Notes: generated by a model not told the origin, from the sequence alone. A DNA stretch of 64,000 nucleotides from Rhodoferax sp. BLA1 (GCF_013416775.1 NZ_SZVI01000009.1:62001-126000), one strand, 5' to 3'. Counted from the stretch's first letter, positions 1 to 8,804 are shown. Program-made: numbers and translations.

Positions 1-560
1 AAGTCCAGGCGCGCCACGTTCTCGGGCAGCACCATCTTGCGGGTGTCTTCGGTGGTCAGGCCCATCACGCCGACGCGCAGGCCACCCAGGTTAAACACCT
101 TGTAGGCATCGAACATGCGTTGGCCGTTCTCGTAGATATTGGCCGAGAGCATGGGAAACTGCGCCAGGTCGCGTTGCATCTTGAGCACCGACAGGGGTTT
201 GTCAAATTCGTGGTTGCCGACCGCCATGGCTTGGTAACCCAGCAGGTTCATGCCTTTGAAATCGGGCACAGCATCCTGCAGATCGGATTCTGGCACCCCG
301 GTGTTGACGTCGCCGCCATCGAGCAACAAGGTGTAGCCACCTTGGGCCGCAACCTCACGGCGGATCTGATCCACCACGGTTTTGCGTGCCGCCATGCCGT
401 ATTCACCATCGCTGTTGTGCCAGAAGTGGCCATGGTGGTCGTTGGTATGCATCACCGTCAGGCGATAGGTTTTGTCGCGTTCGGGCGCTTGTGAAGCGCA
501 GCCTGACAAAGCCATCACAATAGCCACTGACAGATAAACCGGGTGTAATTTCAGAAACAT
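1..560 (-). CDS. ushA: UshA-like 5'-nucleotidase / UDP-sugar hydrolase, lipoprotein form (partial, 3' end outside window)
   Basis: The first 186 codons are visible. Family role: periplasmic hydrolysis of nucleotides and UDP-sugars for nucleoside and phosphate salvage. The N-terminus is a lipoprotein signal with a lipobox-like L-S-G-C near residue 20. The metallophosphatase motif TNDHHGHF follows, then a GGDVNTGVPESDLQD segment and the GNHEF metal-binding motif, all matching UshA closely as I remember it. The ATG at 558-560 is preceded by a GGAG-type ribosome site. It lies downstream of the broken aminotransferase gene on the same strand and may once have been co-transcribed with it. Confidence 0.88.
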   Translation of the reverse strand, partial: MFLKLHPVYLSVAIVMALSGCASQAPERDKTYRLTVMHTNDHHGHFWHNSDGEYGMAARKTVVDQIRREVAAQGGYTLLLDGGDVNTGVPESDLQDAVPDFKGMNLLGYQAMAVGNHEFDKPLSVLKMQRDLAQFPMLSANIYENGQRMFDAYKVFNLGGLRVGVMGLTTEDTRKMVLPENVARLD

Positions 561-602
561 ACAACAACTCCTTGGGTGGATGATTCAGGTATAAAAAACG
601 AC

Positions 603-631
603 TCTAGCCCTTATAGATAAAGGGGGGTTAG
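603..631. repeat. degenerate copy of a chromosomal hairpin repeat
   Basis: An imperfect inverted repeat (CTAGCCCTTAT, short loop, degraded second arm) sits between ushA and the aminotransferase 3' half. It resembles the perfect hairpins at 52167-52193 and 56050-56076. It could act as a weak terminator or be a REP-like relic. Confidence 0.5.
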
Positions 632-654
632 GTATATAAAAGATAGCGAAAGCA

Positions 655-1200
655 TCAAATGGCCTGGAGCTTTTGCAGCGCCAGTTCCAGAGTCTCTGTC
701 TTCTTGGCAAAGCAGAAGCGGACCACCTGCTGGTCAAATCCGTTGCCATAAAACGCCGATAGCGGAATCGCTGCCACGCCAACTTCCGACGTCAGCCATT
801 TGCAAAAGTCTGCTTCGGGCAAGTCATTGATCGCCGAAGTGTCCACCGACTGAAAGTAAGTGCCTTCACACGGCAGCAGCTTGAAACGGGTGTTGGCCAG
901 GCCAGCGCGAAACAGGTCGCGTTTTTGCTGGTAGAAGTCCGACAAACCCAGGTACGGCGCCGGGTCGGCCATGTAGTGGGCCAGCGCGTATTGCACCGGG
1001 GTGTTGACGGTGAACACATTAAATTGATGCACCTTGCGAAACTCCGCCATCAGCGCTGCAGGTGCCGCCACATAACCCACCTTCCAACCGGTCACGTGGT
1101 AGGTTTTGCCAAAACTGGAGATCACAAACGCACGCTCAGCCAGTCCTGGGAAGCGGGCTGCGCTCTGATGCACTTGGTCATCAAACACCATATGTTCGTA
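655..1200 (-). pseudogene. 3' half of native PLP-dependent (methionine-type) aminotransferase gene, disrupted by island
   Basis: This is the C-terminal 181 residues of a class I aminotransferase, starting at the Tyr of the motif DEVYEH. It includes the PLP-lysine segment SFGKTYHVTGWKVGY. The reading frame stays open upstream to 1257, but only because of island sequence; homology stops at about 1200. The missing N-terminal half is at 43365-43970 on the same strand, and the two halves join in frame. No start codon or ribosome site of its own is evident, so it is probably not expressed as a functional enzyme. Compared by eye with the intact copy at 1493-2656, about 45 of 181 residues differ. Confidence 0.9.
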
Positions 1201-1213
1201 TGCTATACGGAGC
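1189..1213. other. left island junction (attL-like)
   Basis: The native sequence ending CATATGTTCGTA changes to island sequence beginning TGCTATACGG. Reading inward from the TA of the Tyr codon gives TATGCTA-T-A-C-GGA. The right end read inward gives TATGCTA-C-A-G-GGA, so 11 of 13 positions match as inverted ends. Confidence 0.7.
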
Positions 1214-1280
1214 GTAACACTGCACGAGTATCCCAATTCGTTGTAAACATTGATCATTATGGCTAATCAAGTGTCTTGAT

Positions 1281-1318
1281 ACTAGATGGATGTTAAGCTG
1301 GGTGGTCTTCCATCTAGT
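1281..1318. repeat. perfect 10 bp inverted repeat inside the left end
   Basis: ACTAGATGGA at 1281-1290 is repeated inverted as TCCATCTAGT at 1309-1318, with an 18 bp spacer. It lies in the 290 bp non-coding left end. It could be a recombinase or accessory-protein site, or an outward terminator; there is no T-tract to favour a terminator. Confidence 0.5.
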
Positions 1319-1344
1319 GTATGTCACCCTCAAACCATCCATAG

Positions 1345-1440
1345 CTAACCCCCGGCGCTGCGCGCCGAACCCTCTACCCGACGGATGAGCTGCCGGTTTA
1401 TCAGACGACAGCAAATCATCCGATACGGCTTGCTGCCTAG
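1345..1440. repeat. direct repeat A, related to the 3' end of the recombinase-helicase operon
   Basis: This stretch of about 96 bp aligns by eye with 34372-34468 at about 75 percent identity in the same orientation. Shared landmarks are CTAACCCCCGGCGCT, a GGCGC/GCGCC hairpin, CCCTCTAC and ATCCG-TACGGC. The copy at 34.4 kb overlaps the last codons and 3' flank of the helicase gene, so this one may be the tail of a lost related operon. Confidence 0.65.
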
Positions 1441-1492
1441 ACAGCTTCGATCACAATATATTCAGTGGCCCAGATGTAACAAGAGAACAAAC

Positions 1493-2656
1493 ATGAGCAT
1501 TGAAGTTCGAACACCAACACTTATTACGAAATTACCCGATGTTGGCACAACTATTTTTACAGTAATGTCCGCGCTAGCCGCAGAAAAAGGCGCCGTCAAT
1601 CTGGGGCAAGGATTTCCGGACTTTGACTGTGATCCACTACTGATAGACGTGGTGGCTGACGCCATGAAGCAAGGCTTGAACCAGTACCCGCCCATGACCG
1701 GAGTATTGGTGTTGCGGGACGCCATCGCCTTGAAAATTGAAGCTTTGTATGGGCGCCACTACGAACCGGCCAGTGAGATCACCATCACGGCGGGCGCTAC
1801 ACAAGCCATCATCACGAGTATTCTGGCCGTGGTTCATGCGGGTGACGAAGTGATTGTGCTGGAGCCTTGCTACGACAGCTACGTACCCAATATCGTGTTA
1901 GCTGGCGGTGTAACGGTGCGTGTGCCATTGACGCCTGGCACGTTTCGGCCTGACTTTGACAAAATTTCAGCCGCAATTACCACCAAGACCCGCGCCATCA
2001 TCGTCAACTCACCGCACAACCCTAGCGCCACAGTCTGGACCAAAGCTGACATGCTCAGATTGCAGGATATTCTAGCGACCACTGACATACTCGTTATTAG
2101 CGATGAGGTTTATGAGCATACCGTTTATGAGGGCCAGCAGCACCAAAGCGTCGCTAGCTTTCCAGGCCTTGCAGCTAGATCTTTCGTAGTGTCAAGTTTT
2201 GGCAAAACCTACCATGTGACCGGTTGGAAAGTTGGCTATGTGGCGGCACCCGCTGCGTTGAGCACAGAATTTCGCAAGGTGCACCAGTTCAATGTGTTCA
2301 CCGTCAACACGCCCGTGCAATACGGGCTGGCGTCTTATATGACCAACCCCCAGCCTTATCTGGACCTGCCCGTCTTCTATCAGCGCAAGCGTGACCTGTT
2401 TCGCGAGGGACTCGCACACACAAAGTTCAAATTGCTACCCAGCGAGGGAACTTATTTCCAATGTGTCGACTTCTCCGCAGTAAGTGACGTGAGCGAGACC
2501 GAGTTCTGTAAATGGCTGACCTCGGACATCGGCGTGGCGGCCATTCCGCTGTCGGCGTTTTACGGCAATGGTTTTGACCAGCGCGTGGTGCGGTTCTGCT
2601 TTGCCAAAAAAGATGGCACATTGAAAACAGCGCTGGAAAGGTTGGCCAAGTTGTAG
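1493..2656 (+). CDS. intact PLP-dependent methionine-type aminotransferase (replacement copy on the island)
   Basis: Full-length, 387 residues, class I aminotransferase fold of the YbdL/methionine aminotransferase kind. It probably transfers the amino group of methionine or another large amino acid to a 2-oxo acid. Visible motifs are the Gly-rich AGATQA, SPHNPSA, SDEVYEH, and the PLP-binding lysine near residue 238 in SFGKTYHVTGWKVGY. I chose ATG 1493 because homology to the native copy begins at TLITKLP just after it; an upstream in-frame ATG at 1385 lies in repeat A and is unlikely. Substrate specificity is inferred. It is homologous to, but clearly diverged from, the gene the island interrupts, and is in opposite orientation to it. 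Confidence 0.9.
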   Translation: MSIEVRTPTLITKLPDVGTTIFTVMSALAAEKGAVNLGQGFPDFDCDPLLIDVVADAMKQGLNQYPPMTGVLVLRDAIALKIEALYGRHYEPASEITITAGATQAIITSILAVVHAGDEVIVLEPCYDSYVPNIVLAGGVTVRVPLTPGTFRPDFDKISAAITTKTRAIIVNSPHNPSATVWTKADMLRLQDILATTDILVISDEVYEHTVYEGQQHQSVASFPGLAARSFVVSSFGKTYHVTGWKVGYVAAPAALSTEFRKVHQFNVFTVNTPVQYGLASYMTNPQPYLDLPVFYQRKRDLFREGLAHTKFKLLPSEGTYFQCVDFSAVSDVSETEFCKWLTSDIGVAAIPLSAFYGNGFDQRVVRFCFAKKDGTLKTALERLAKL

Positions 2657-2820
2657 CGACACAACTATCAGCACTTGCTGTGAGCCATGGATGAGTTGGT
2701 TGACCATAGGGCACGAGTCGCTGGCGTGTATGTCGGGCGATAATGCTTGCCGAGGCTGTGACGGCTTGTTTGGCAAGCTCGAGCTGCCCGTATCCGTGAA
2801 GCTTGGCGAAAGGCAATGAT

Positions 2821-3972
2821 ATGGGAGAGATGACAGATGGCCTGCCAATCACCCCCGCCGTCGTGCAGTGGGCACGTGAACGAGCAGGCTACTCGGTAGA
2901 GGACGCGAGCCTCAATTTCAAGAAAATTGCCTCCTGGGAGTCAGGTAAGGCACGGCCGACTTACATTCAGGTCGAGCAGATGGCTGAACGTTTCAAGATT
3001 CCCGTTGCCGTATTTTTCTTCCCTAAGCCGCCAGCTTTACCAGCGATCGAGCAGTCGTTTCGTACTCTCACGGCCGAAGATTTCACCGCAATCCCTCGCA
3101 CGGTTCGACTATTTTTGCGCCGCGCTCAGGCGATGCAACTCAACCTGAGAGAGTTGAACGAAGGGAAGAACCCTGCGGAACAACTTATCACACGCAGTCT
3201 CAAATATTCTCCGAAAATATCTCTCGACAAGATCGCCGCAGATTTACGAGTCTATCTTGGGGTCAGTATCGACGAGCAGGTGAGTTGGAAGAGCGTCGAC
3301 GACGCTCTGGAGAAATGGCGCGAAGTGTTCGCTAAAATAGCAGGTGTGTATGTCTTCAAAGACGCCTTCCACGCACCCAGCTACTTCGGGTTCTGTCTGT
3401 ACGACGACGAATTCCCTGTCATCTACATCAATAACAGCTCAGCAAAATCACGGCAGATTTTTACGCTCTTCCATGAGCTAGGGCACCTGCTCTTCCAGAC
3501 CAGCGGTGTTGACATCCTCGACGACTCGTTCCTTAAACATATTGGTGCCAACGAGCAAAAGATAGAAATCATCTGCAATGGCCTAGCCGCGCGGGTCCTA
3601 GTGCCAGATGACGTGCTCGAAAAGATGCTAGTGGGTATGAAGATCGGCCGTCAGGCGGCAAGTCAACTTGCCGATCATTTCAATGTCAGCCGCGAGGTGA
3701 TATATCGCAAGTTCCTGGACCGCGGTTTGATCGAAGCTGGTGAATACAGTGCGGCGGCTAAAGACTGGACGACACAGATTAGCCCTAAGGAAAAAAATTC
3801 CGGAAACTTCTACAACAGCCATCGCACCTACTTGGGCCAGAGATATATAGATCTCGCGTTCACAAAGTATCACCAACAACGCTTTGATCGAGGGCAACTT
3901 GCCGAATACCTGAATCTCAAGCCGAGGAACCTGCCGACCTTCGCAGGTAAGTTTGCGGGTGGAGTGCTCTAA
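2821..3972 (+). CDS. XRE-type HTH plus ImmA/IrrE metallopeptidase (antitoxin-like)
   Basis: 383 residues from ATG 2821, with AAAGG upstream; an in-frame TTG at 2803 is an alternative. The N-terminal 70 residues look like a helix-turn-helix. The C-terminal half has the zinc peptidase motif HELGH near residues 218-222, typical of ImmA/IrrE (COG2856) proteins. Its TAA stop overlaps the ATG of the PIN gene (TAATG). This gene order, HTH-ImmA followed by a DUF4411-type PIN protein, is a known toxin-antitoxin arrangement. I infer that it neutralises or regulates the downstream toxin and helps keep the island in the population. Confidence 0.85.
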   Translation: MGEMTDGLPITPAVVQWARERAGYSVEDASLNFKKIASWESGKARPTYIQVEQMAERFKIPVAVFFFPKPPALPAIEQSFRTLTAEDFTAIPRTVRLFLRRAQAMQLNLRELNEGKNPAEQLITRSLKYSPKISLDKIAADLRVYLGVSIDEQVSWKSVDDALEKWREVFAKIAGVYVFKDAFHAPSYFGFCLYDDEFPVIYINNSSAKSRQIFTLFHELGHLLFQTSGVDILDDSFLKHIGANEQKIEIICNGLAARVLVPDDVLEKMLVGMKIGRQAASQLADHFNVSREVIYRKFLDRGLIEAGEYSAAAKDWTTQISPKEKNSGNFYNSHRTYLGQRYIDLAFTKYHQQRFDRGQLAEYLNLKPRNLPTFAGKFAGGVL

Positions 3973-4439
3973 TGTACGTCCTGGACACCAACGTCATCTC
4001 GAATTTACACAAGAACTACTATCGGAAACGCTTTGTTTCGCTCTGGAAAGAGTTCGACCTACTAGTAGCTAACGGCAAGATCACGTCTACGCGTGAGGCC
4101 TTCCACGAGCTGCACGACGGTGTGGCGGGGGCGGACACTGATTGGGCGAAGGCAAATGCAAAGATATTCACCACTCCAGACGCAAAAGAGGGTGCTTTCG
4201 TTGGCCAAATCTACTCAATGGCCCATTTTCAGGCCAACATCGAGAAGCAAAAGCTCTACAAGGGAGGACGTAACGCTGACTCATTCATCGTGGCTCGCGC
4301 ATACGCCATTGGTGGCACGGTTGTGACGATGGAACGACTTAAACCGAACGCCGTGAAGGTGCCCAATATCTGTGAGCACTTCAAAATCCCTTATCTTGAT
4401 TTGGAAGGTTTCATGGAAAAAGAGGGCTGGGTGTTTTGA
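3972..4439 (+). CDS. PIN-domain protein, DUF4411 type (probable RNase toxin)
   Basis: 155 residues. It starts MYVLDTNVISNLHKNYY, with the first PIN acidic residue in LDTNV. Further conserved acids are in the EAFHEL segment and in the GGRNADSFIVARAYAIGGTVVTME segment, which supplies the later catalytic aspartate. The length suits DUF4411. Family role: metal-dependent single-strand RNA cleavage in type II toxin-antitoxin systems. The start codon overlaps the stop of the HTH-ImmA gene, so the two are translationally coupled. Confidence 0.82.
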   Translation: MYVLDTNVISNLHKNYYRKRFVSLWKEFDLLVANGKITSTREAFHELHDGVAGADTDWAKANAKIFTTPDAKEGAFVGQIYSMAHFQANIEKQKLYKGGRNADSFIVARAYAIGGTVVTMERLKPNAVKVPNICEHFKIPYLDLEGFMEKEGWVF

Positions 4440-4497
4440 ACCGTGCGACCGGTGGAATGCAACATAGATAACAGCTTGCCTAATTACGGATACCAGC

Positions 4498-5220
4498 TCA
4501 CGCAAGAAGGTCTCCAAAAATAGCGTCGCAATCAGCGAGTTCAGAGGCATATACCTCCTGAAACAATTGTCGAACTTGGTCGAGCTCGTCGTCCCTCAAT
4601 GCACGCATGCCCGCGTATAAGAGGGCGCGCCAATAGTTGTAGGGCGAAACCCGCATACACGCCAACCTCTTCCTTTGTTGCTTGAAAAGCGAGAGCCTGA
4701 GATCGGTCAACGAATCCAAATCCAGATCATCAGAAATTTTCAATCCTAGCGATGAGAACTCGCCAAGGACGCGTTGCTTAATATCGTAGACCGCGTTCCA
4801 AGTCTCCATTTTTTCAGCCACAACTGGATTATTTGGCACAAAAGTGATGGTTGCAGCAGGGCCTGTTGCATGAAAGTCGATTCCCATCTGAACCAGTCCG
4901 AATGCGGATTCCTTCCACGGGTCAAAGCTCAGTCGGCGCTCCTTTCTAGCGTTATGCAACACATCTTTGGCTAACTTCGCATCGGAATTGCAGAACTTGC
5001 AAGTGGGAAGAAGGTTGGTGGGTTGCAAGGCTATAAGCGGGTAGTCGGTCTCAGACAGCAGATGATCAAAAGCTGCCTTCCATTGCTGCTCGTCAGGCAC
5101 ACCATTCCGATACTGGGCCAATACTGAAGTCCCACACACGCCGCAGACTTTGCCATTACCGGGGGAAGTTTGAGCCGAGTAGAGGGTCGGCCGTGATTCC
5201 TGAAAAGTTCGCAGAATCAC
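4498..5220 (-). CDS. HNH-endonuclease-like protein downstream of KfrA-like gene
   Basis: 240 residues from a GTG start at 5220, two bases after the KfrA-like stop, so the genes almost certainly share an operon. The N-terminal third has CGVCG, then FDHLL, then LQPTNLLPTCKFCNSDAK. This pattern (C-x2-C, D-H, N, C-x2-C-N-x2-K) is that of HNH nucleases with a structural zinc. The C-terminal half is mostly helical with no motif I recognise. It may nick or cut DNA for defence or element mobility; the sequence alone does not decide. It is convergent with the PIN gene. Confidence 0.55.
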   Translation of the reverse strand: MILRTFQESRPTLYSAQTSPGNGKVCGVCGTSVLAQYRNGVPDEQQWKAAFDHLLSETDYPLIALQPTNLLPTCKFCNSDAKLAKDVLHNARKERRLSFDPWKESAFGLVQMGIDFHATGPAATITFVPNNPVVAEKMETWNAVYDIKQRVLGEFSSLGLKISDDLDLDSLTDLRLSLFKQQRKRLACMRVSPYNYWRALLYAGMRALRDDELDQVRQLFQEVYASELADCDAIFGDLLA

Positions 5221-5222
5221 AC

Positions 5223-6221
5223 CTAACTGCTTGTTTTATATGATTTTCTCTGATCTTTGGCTTGGCTTTTGATTCGGTGCTTGAACTGAGTGGTTGCTGG
5301 CGGCCTGGTTTGAGCTGCCATCATGGCTTGCAACTGCTTCAAGACATCGGCATTTGCGTCTACCTGGGCATTGAGCAAGGTACGCAGTTCGTCGGCACGT
5401 TCATTGGCCGTAGCCAAAGCTTGATGCGCGATGCGCAGTTCTTCGTCGGCATTTCGCAACCTTTGCGTTAACTCGTTTGTCCTCGTCTCCAAAGCGTTGG
5501 TGGCGTCTAGGGCACGCTGCTGCAACTCAGTTGCCTGAGCCTTTGCCCGTTTTACATCCTGTCGCTCTCGGTCGATCTCCGCCATCAGACGACGCTCATT
5601 GGCGAGCGCCCGCTCGTCAGAACGCAAGCGTTCCTCTGCGTGATGTTTGGATTTTTCGTCAAATGCCTGGCGCTCGGCTTCCCGTTGTTGCTCGACGGTC
5701 GACAGCCTGGCTTGGACTTCTAAGATCTTGTTGTCTCGCTCTGCAAGTGCCGTTTGCAAATGCCGCAACTGGTTCTCCAGCGCACTGATTTGCTTTTGAG
5801 AAACCTCGTGCGCCCGATCAGCCGCTGCCAGGCGCTCCACCAGGACGGCTTCCTGTTGTGTGAGTGCTGAAGCCTGAATCTCGACAGCGGCGCGTTCAGC
5901 CGCCAATGCCTCACGGTCCTTCGTAAATGAACTTTCAGCATCCTGGCGGGCTTGAGAAAGTGCTATTTCCCAGAGCTTTGCGGCGCTTGACTGTACTGCC
6001 ACAGGTAGCCCCGGCATGTCCTTTTTTGCCCCACTTACGCCGAGGCGCGGCCCCAAAGTGGCGAACCAAGCCTCCAGCATCGGGCTGACGGTGTTGGGAG
6101 AGCCGCTTCCAATTTTCTGGCGAACCCGCTCAATCGTCGGGCGCAGACCTTCGGCGATCAAAGCATCTGCCGCCGCCCACACATCGTCTTGCTGGACACC
6201 TCGCGTACTTTTCATTTGCAT
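5223..6221 (-). CDS. KfrA-type DNA-binding coiled-coil protein
   Basis: 332 residues. The N-terminal 110 match the KfrA N-terminal DNA-binding domain (DDVWAAADALIAEGLRPTIERVRQKIGSGSPNTV). Residues from about 110 to 310 form a long Glu/Gln/Ala/Arg-rich coiled coil, as in the plasmid protein KfrA. KfrA proteins repress their own promoters and are linked to plasmid stability and segregation. GGAG lies seven bases before ATG 6221. It is divergent from the integrase at 6345 across 123 bp holding two perfect inverted repeats, which are candidate autoregulatory operators. Confidence 0.85.
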   Translation of the reverse strand: MQMKSTRGVQQDDVWAAADALIAEGLRPTIERVRQKIGSGSPNTVSPMLEAWFATLGPRLGVSGAKKDMPGLPVAVQSSAAKLWEIALSQARQDAESSFTKDREALAAERAAVEIQASALTQQEAVLVERLAAADRAHEVSQKQISALENQLRHLQTALAERDNKILEVQARLSTVEQQREAERQAFDEKSKHHAEERLRSDERALANERRLMAEIDRERQDVKRAKAQATELQQRALDATNALETRTNELTQRLRNADEELRIAHQALATANERADELRTLLNAQVDANADVLKQLQAMMAAQTRPPATTQFKHRIKSQAKDQRKSYKTSS

Positions 6222-6249
6222 CGCTCTACTCCGACTGTTATATTTACCG

Positions 6250-6314
6250 ACGATAAGAGATTGTTATCGTGATCTATTGTGTATTTGCGTAACACATCAT
6301 ACATAACATGTATG
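6250..6314. promoter_or_regulatory. two inverted repeats in the kfrA-integrase divergent promoter region
   Basis: ACGATAA/TTATCGT (6250-6256 and 6264-6270, 7 bp spacer) and CATACAT/ATGTATG (6298-6304 and 6308-6314, 3 bp spacer) are both perfect. Their place between divergent genes suggests operator sites for the KfrA-like protein. That assignment is inference. Confidence 0.55.
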
Positions 6315-6344
6315 AATTAGTCATAACTCTGCCTGGATTCAACC

Positions 6345-7409
6345 ATGCGTTTGCCTGCTCTTCAGAAAATTCCGGCTTTACAGCCCACCGAGCTCAGCGA
6401 TGTGACCCAACGCGCCGTCGAAGAGTTGCTGCGCGAAGGTGAGTCGCAAAACACCCTGATGAGCTATCGCAGTGCTTTGCGTTACTGGGCCGCCTGGTAC
6501 GGCCTGCGTTATGGCGTGATGGTTCAGTTGCCGGTGGCCACGCCCTGCGTGCTGCAATTCATCGTCGACCATGCCGAGCGCACCACGCCCAAAGGGCTGG
6601 TCTCGGAATTACCTGCCGAGATTGACCAGGCGCTGGTCCAGGGTGGCTACAAAGGCAAGCTCGGTGCCATGGCGCACAACACCCTCGTGCACCGCATCGC
6701 CGTGCTGTCAAAGGCCCATCAACTGCGACAGCTCAAAAATCCATGCCATGACCCCAAGGTGCGCGAATTGCTGTCGCGTACTCGCAAGGCTTACGCCAAG
6801 CGTGGGGCTATGCCGCAACGCAAAGACGCCCTGACAAAGGAGCCGTTGCAGGCGCTGCTGGCTACCTGCGACGATACTTTGCGCGGTAAGCGTGACCGCG
6901 CCTTGCTGCTTTTTGCCTGGGCCAGCGGTGGACGCAGGCGTTCGGAGGTGACAAGTGCCGAAATTCAGTTTTTGAAGCGCGTGGGACCGACCGACTTCAT
7001 CTACACCTTAGCCTATTCCAAGACCAATCAATCCGGTACAGATTTGCCGGAAAACAGCAAACCGATAGTAGGAGCTGCGGGCAAAGCGCTTGACGACTGG
7101 CTGCAGACCAGCAAGATTGCAGAAGGTTTTATTTTCAGGAGAATCCGAAAAGGCGGACACCTTGGTGAAGCGCTCTCCCCGGCTGCAGTGCGCGCCGTCG
7201 TCAAGGATCGATGTGCCTTGGCGGGGATTGAAGGTGACTTCTCTGCCCACTCGTTACGATCTGGCTTTGTGACAGAAGCTGGACGCCAGAACATACCACT
7301 GGCTGAAACCATGACGATGACAGGTCATCACAGTGTGGCCACTGTGTTGAGCTATTTCAGGACGCAGTCGACGTTAATGAGTGATGCAGCCAATTTGCTT
7401 GATCTGTGA
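6345..7409 (+). CDS. tyrosine recombinase / site-specific integrase
   Basis: 354 residues with an N-terminal SAM-like domain (EGESQNTLMSYRSALRYWAAWY) and a complete catalytic set. The first Arg is in ASGGRRRSEV, then HSLR, then GHHSVATVLSYF with the second His and nucleophilic Tyr. It is separate in type from the three large recombinases at the right end. Paired with the KfrA-like and HNH-like genes, it may be the core of a smaller island that was absorbed. No partner attachment sites were identified. Confidence 0.88.
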   Translation: MRLPALQKIPALQPTELSDVTQRAVEELLREGESQNTLMSYRSALRYWAAWYGLRYGVMVQLPVATPCVLQFIVDHAERTTPKGLVSELPAEIDQALVQGGYKGKLGAMAHNTLVHRIAVLSKAHQLRQLKNPCHDPKVRELLSRTRKAYAKRGAMPQRKDALTKEPLQALLATCDDTLRGKRDRALLLFAWASGGRRRSEVTSAEIQFLKRVGPTDFIYTLAYSKTNQSGTDLPENSKPIVGAAGKALDDWLQTSKIAEGFIFRRIRKGGHLGEALSPAAVRAVVKDRCALAGIEGDFSAHSLRSGFVTEAGRQNIPLAETMTMTGHHSVATVLSYFRTQSTLMSDAANLLDL

Positions 7410-7660
7410 CTGAACGGAGAAAATTGATCGCATCAAAGGGTTCTCGTGCGAGCCGTGCAAATTTTGGCGGAACCATAAAATGGTTCCGATAGCGCAGTCG
7501 AGATCATCTCGGTAATTCGAAGTTGAACTACACCGCTGACGCGGCGGTGGGTCTAAGGCAGGCCGCCACCGCATTTTGTTTGCGCATGAGTTGTGCAAAA
7601 GGCCGATGAGGACAAGCCTTCATGCTGGGGAATCTTCCCCGGACTTTGATGGAGATTGTC
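7410..7660. other. non-coding stretch with a perfect palindrome
   Basis: No convincing gene. CGGAACCAT, AAA, ATGGTTCCG forms a perfect 9-3-9 palindrome at 7468-7488. The last 100 bases resemble the leader of the integrase remnant that follows. A terminator function is doubtful because there is no T-tract. Confidence 0.4.
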
Positions 7661-8004
7661 ATGACAACACCCCTGCACCAGAGCATGGTAGATGTCATGG
7701 TCCCCCGTGGTTTTTCCGTTCGCACACAAGAGAGTTACGTCGAAACCTGATCTCGCGCATGGCGCGCCACTACCACCACAGCCCGGCACTACTGAGCAAA
7801 GACGAAGTCAGCTCCTATCTGTTGCACATGGTCAGTCAGCACGCGCCACCTCTCCTACAGCACAATGAACCGGGCGGCCTGTGTCGCGAGCTTTCTGTAC
7901 GAGAAGGTTTTGGGATTTGACCCGGCTGTGTTTCACGTACCCATGGCCAAAGCCCCCCGCTCGCCACCCCGAACTCTTATCGCGAGTCAGCTGGGATACA
8001 TGTA
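7661..8004 (+). pseudogene. frameshifted N-terminal fragment of a tyrosine recombinase
   Basis: Three reading frames together spell the SAM-like N-terminus of an integrase. MTTPLHQSMVDVMVPRG with RTQESYV starts at 7661. ARHYHHSPALLSKDEVSSYL follows in the next frame, then FLYEKVLGFD and HVPMAKAP in the third. The catalytic domain is absent. The style is that of the integrases found with IS91-like elements. At least two frameshifts plus truncation make it non-functional. Confidence 0.65.
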
Positions 8005-8187
8005 AAACACAGCGAAAATCAGTCTAAGACGTCAATTTTGATGAGCTTTTAGTACTATTTCCTAGTGGAATCGTCGCACTGAGTCTCTGCAGCATGCCAC
8101 CCTGTCGACCGAGGCGGTACTGCATGCGAAGTTCCTTCACCGGAGAAATTTCGACTCTAACTCTTATCCTAATTCATCAATTTAGTT

Positions 8188-8206
8188 GATAATAGTTAGC
8201 ATTCGC
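8188..8206. promoter_or_regulatory. possible Fur box upstream of the ftr operon
   Basis: The 19 bp starting GATAAT and containing CATT match the classical Fur consensus at about 13 of 19 positions by eye. It sits 62 bases before ftrA, a sensible place for iron-dependent repression. The rest of 8005-8267 shows no gene. Confidence 0.45.
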
Positions 8207-8267
8207 AATAAAGATAATTCTGGTTGCGAGGCATCAATTCAAACTCACACTTCCAAGGAAAGTAGAC

Positions 8268-8804
8268 ATGTACACCCGTCATTTCGTAATGGCCACGGCC
8301 TTCCTCGCGTCCTCTGTTCTGGTTCAAGCGGCAGAAACACCCATTGGCAAACATCAGATCATGAATAACATGGAAATCGGTGCGGTGTATTTGCAGCCGA
8401 TCAAAATGGAGCCAGCAGGGATGATGCTGGATGCCGCAGCGGCTGACATTCATCTGGAAGCTGATATTCACGCTACCAAGGGCAACAAGAACGGTTTTGC
8501 TGAAGGCGACTGGATTCCTGATCTGGTTGTGAAATACGAACTTGAGAAGGTCGGCGGACAAAAAGTCGCCGGTGACATGATGCCGATGGTGGCCAGCGAT
8601 GGTCCGCACTACGGCGATAACGTCAAGCTCACAGGCCCCGGAAAATACAAACTCAAACTCTCAGTCTTCCCGCAATCGTCCAACAAGGGCGCCATGTTCG
8701 GCCGCCATACGGATAAGGAAACCGGCGTGGGTCCGTGGTTTCAGCAGTTCGACCTCAACTATGAATTCTCTTATGTCGGTACGGGCAAAAAGGGTGGCTA
8801 CTAG
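8268..8804 (+). CDS. ftrA: periplasmic iron-binding protein FtrA / P19 family
   Basis: 178 residues with a Sec signal peptide cleaved near QAAE. The mature protein matches the P19/Tp34 iron transporter family: a Met/His-rich beta-sandwich with EIGAVYLQPIKMEPAGMMLD, IHLEADIHAT and MMPMVASDGPHYGDN. The family binds iron (with copper) in the periplasm and hands it to the FTR1 permease. It is the first gene of ftrABCD with about 38 bp to ftrB. Naming follows the Bordetella/Brucella ferrous iron system. Confidence 0.9.
   Translation: MYTRHFVMATAFLASSVLVQAAETPIGKHQIMNNMEIGAVYLQPIKMEPAGMMLDAAAADIHLEADIHATKGNKNGFAEGDWIPDLVVKYELEKVGGQKVAGDMMPMVASDGPHYGDNVKLTGPGKYKLKLSVFPQSSNKGAMFGRHTDKETGVGPWFQQFDLNYEFSYVGTGKKGGY

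Noticed and set aside
1385..1492. 36-codon N-terminal extension of the intact aminotransferase
   Set aside because: It lies in repeat A, has no homology to the native protein, and an ATG at 1493 fits the family start.
1493..2656. Intact aminotransferase as a local duplication of the native gene
   Set aside because: About a quarter of residues differ in the compared half, and it lies inside the island in opposite orientation; transfer with the island is simpler.
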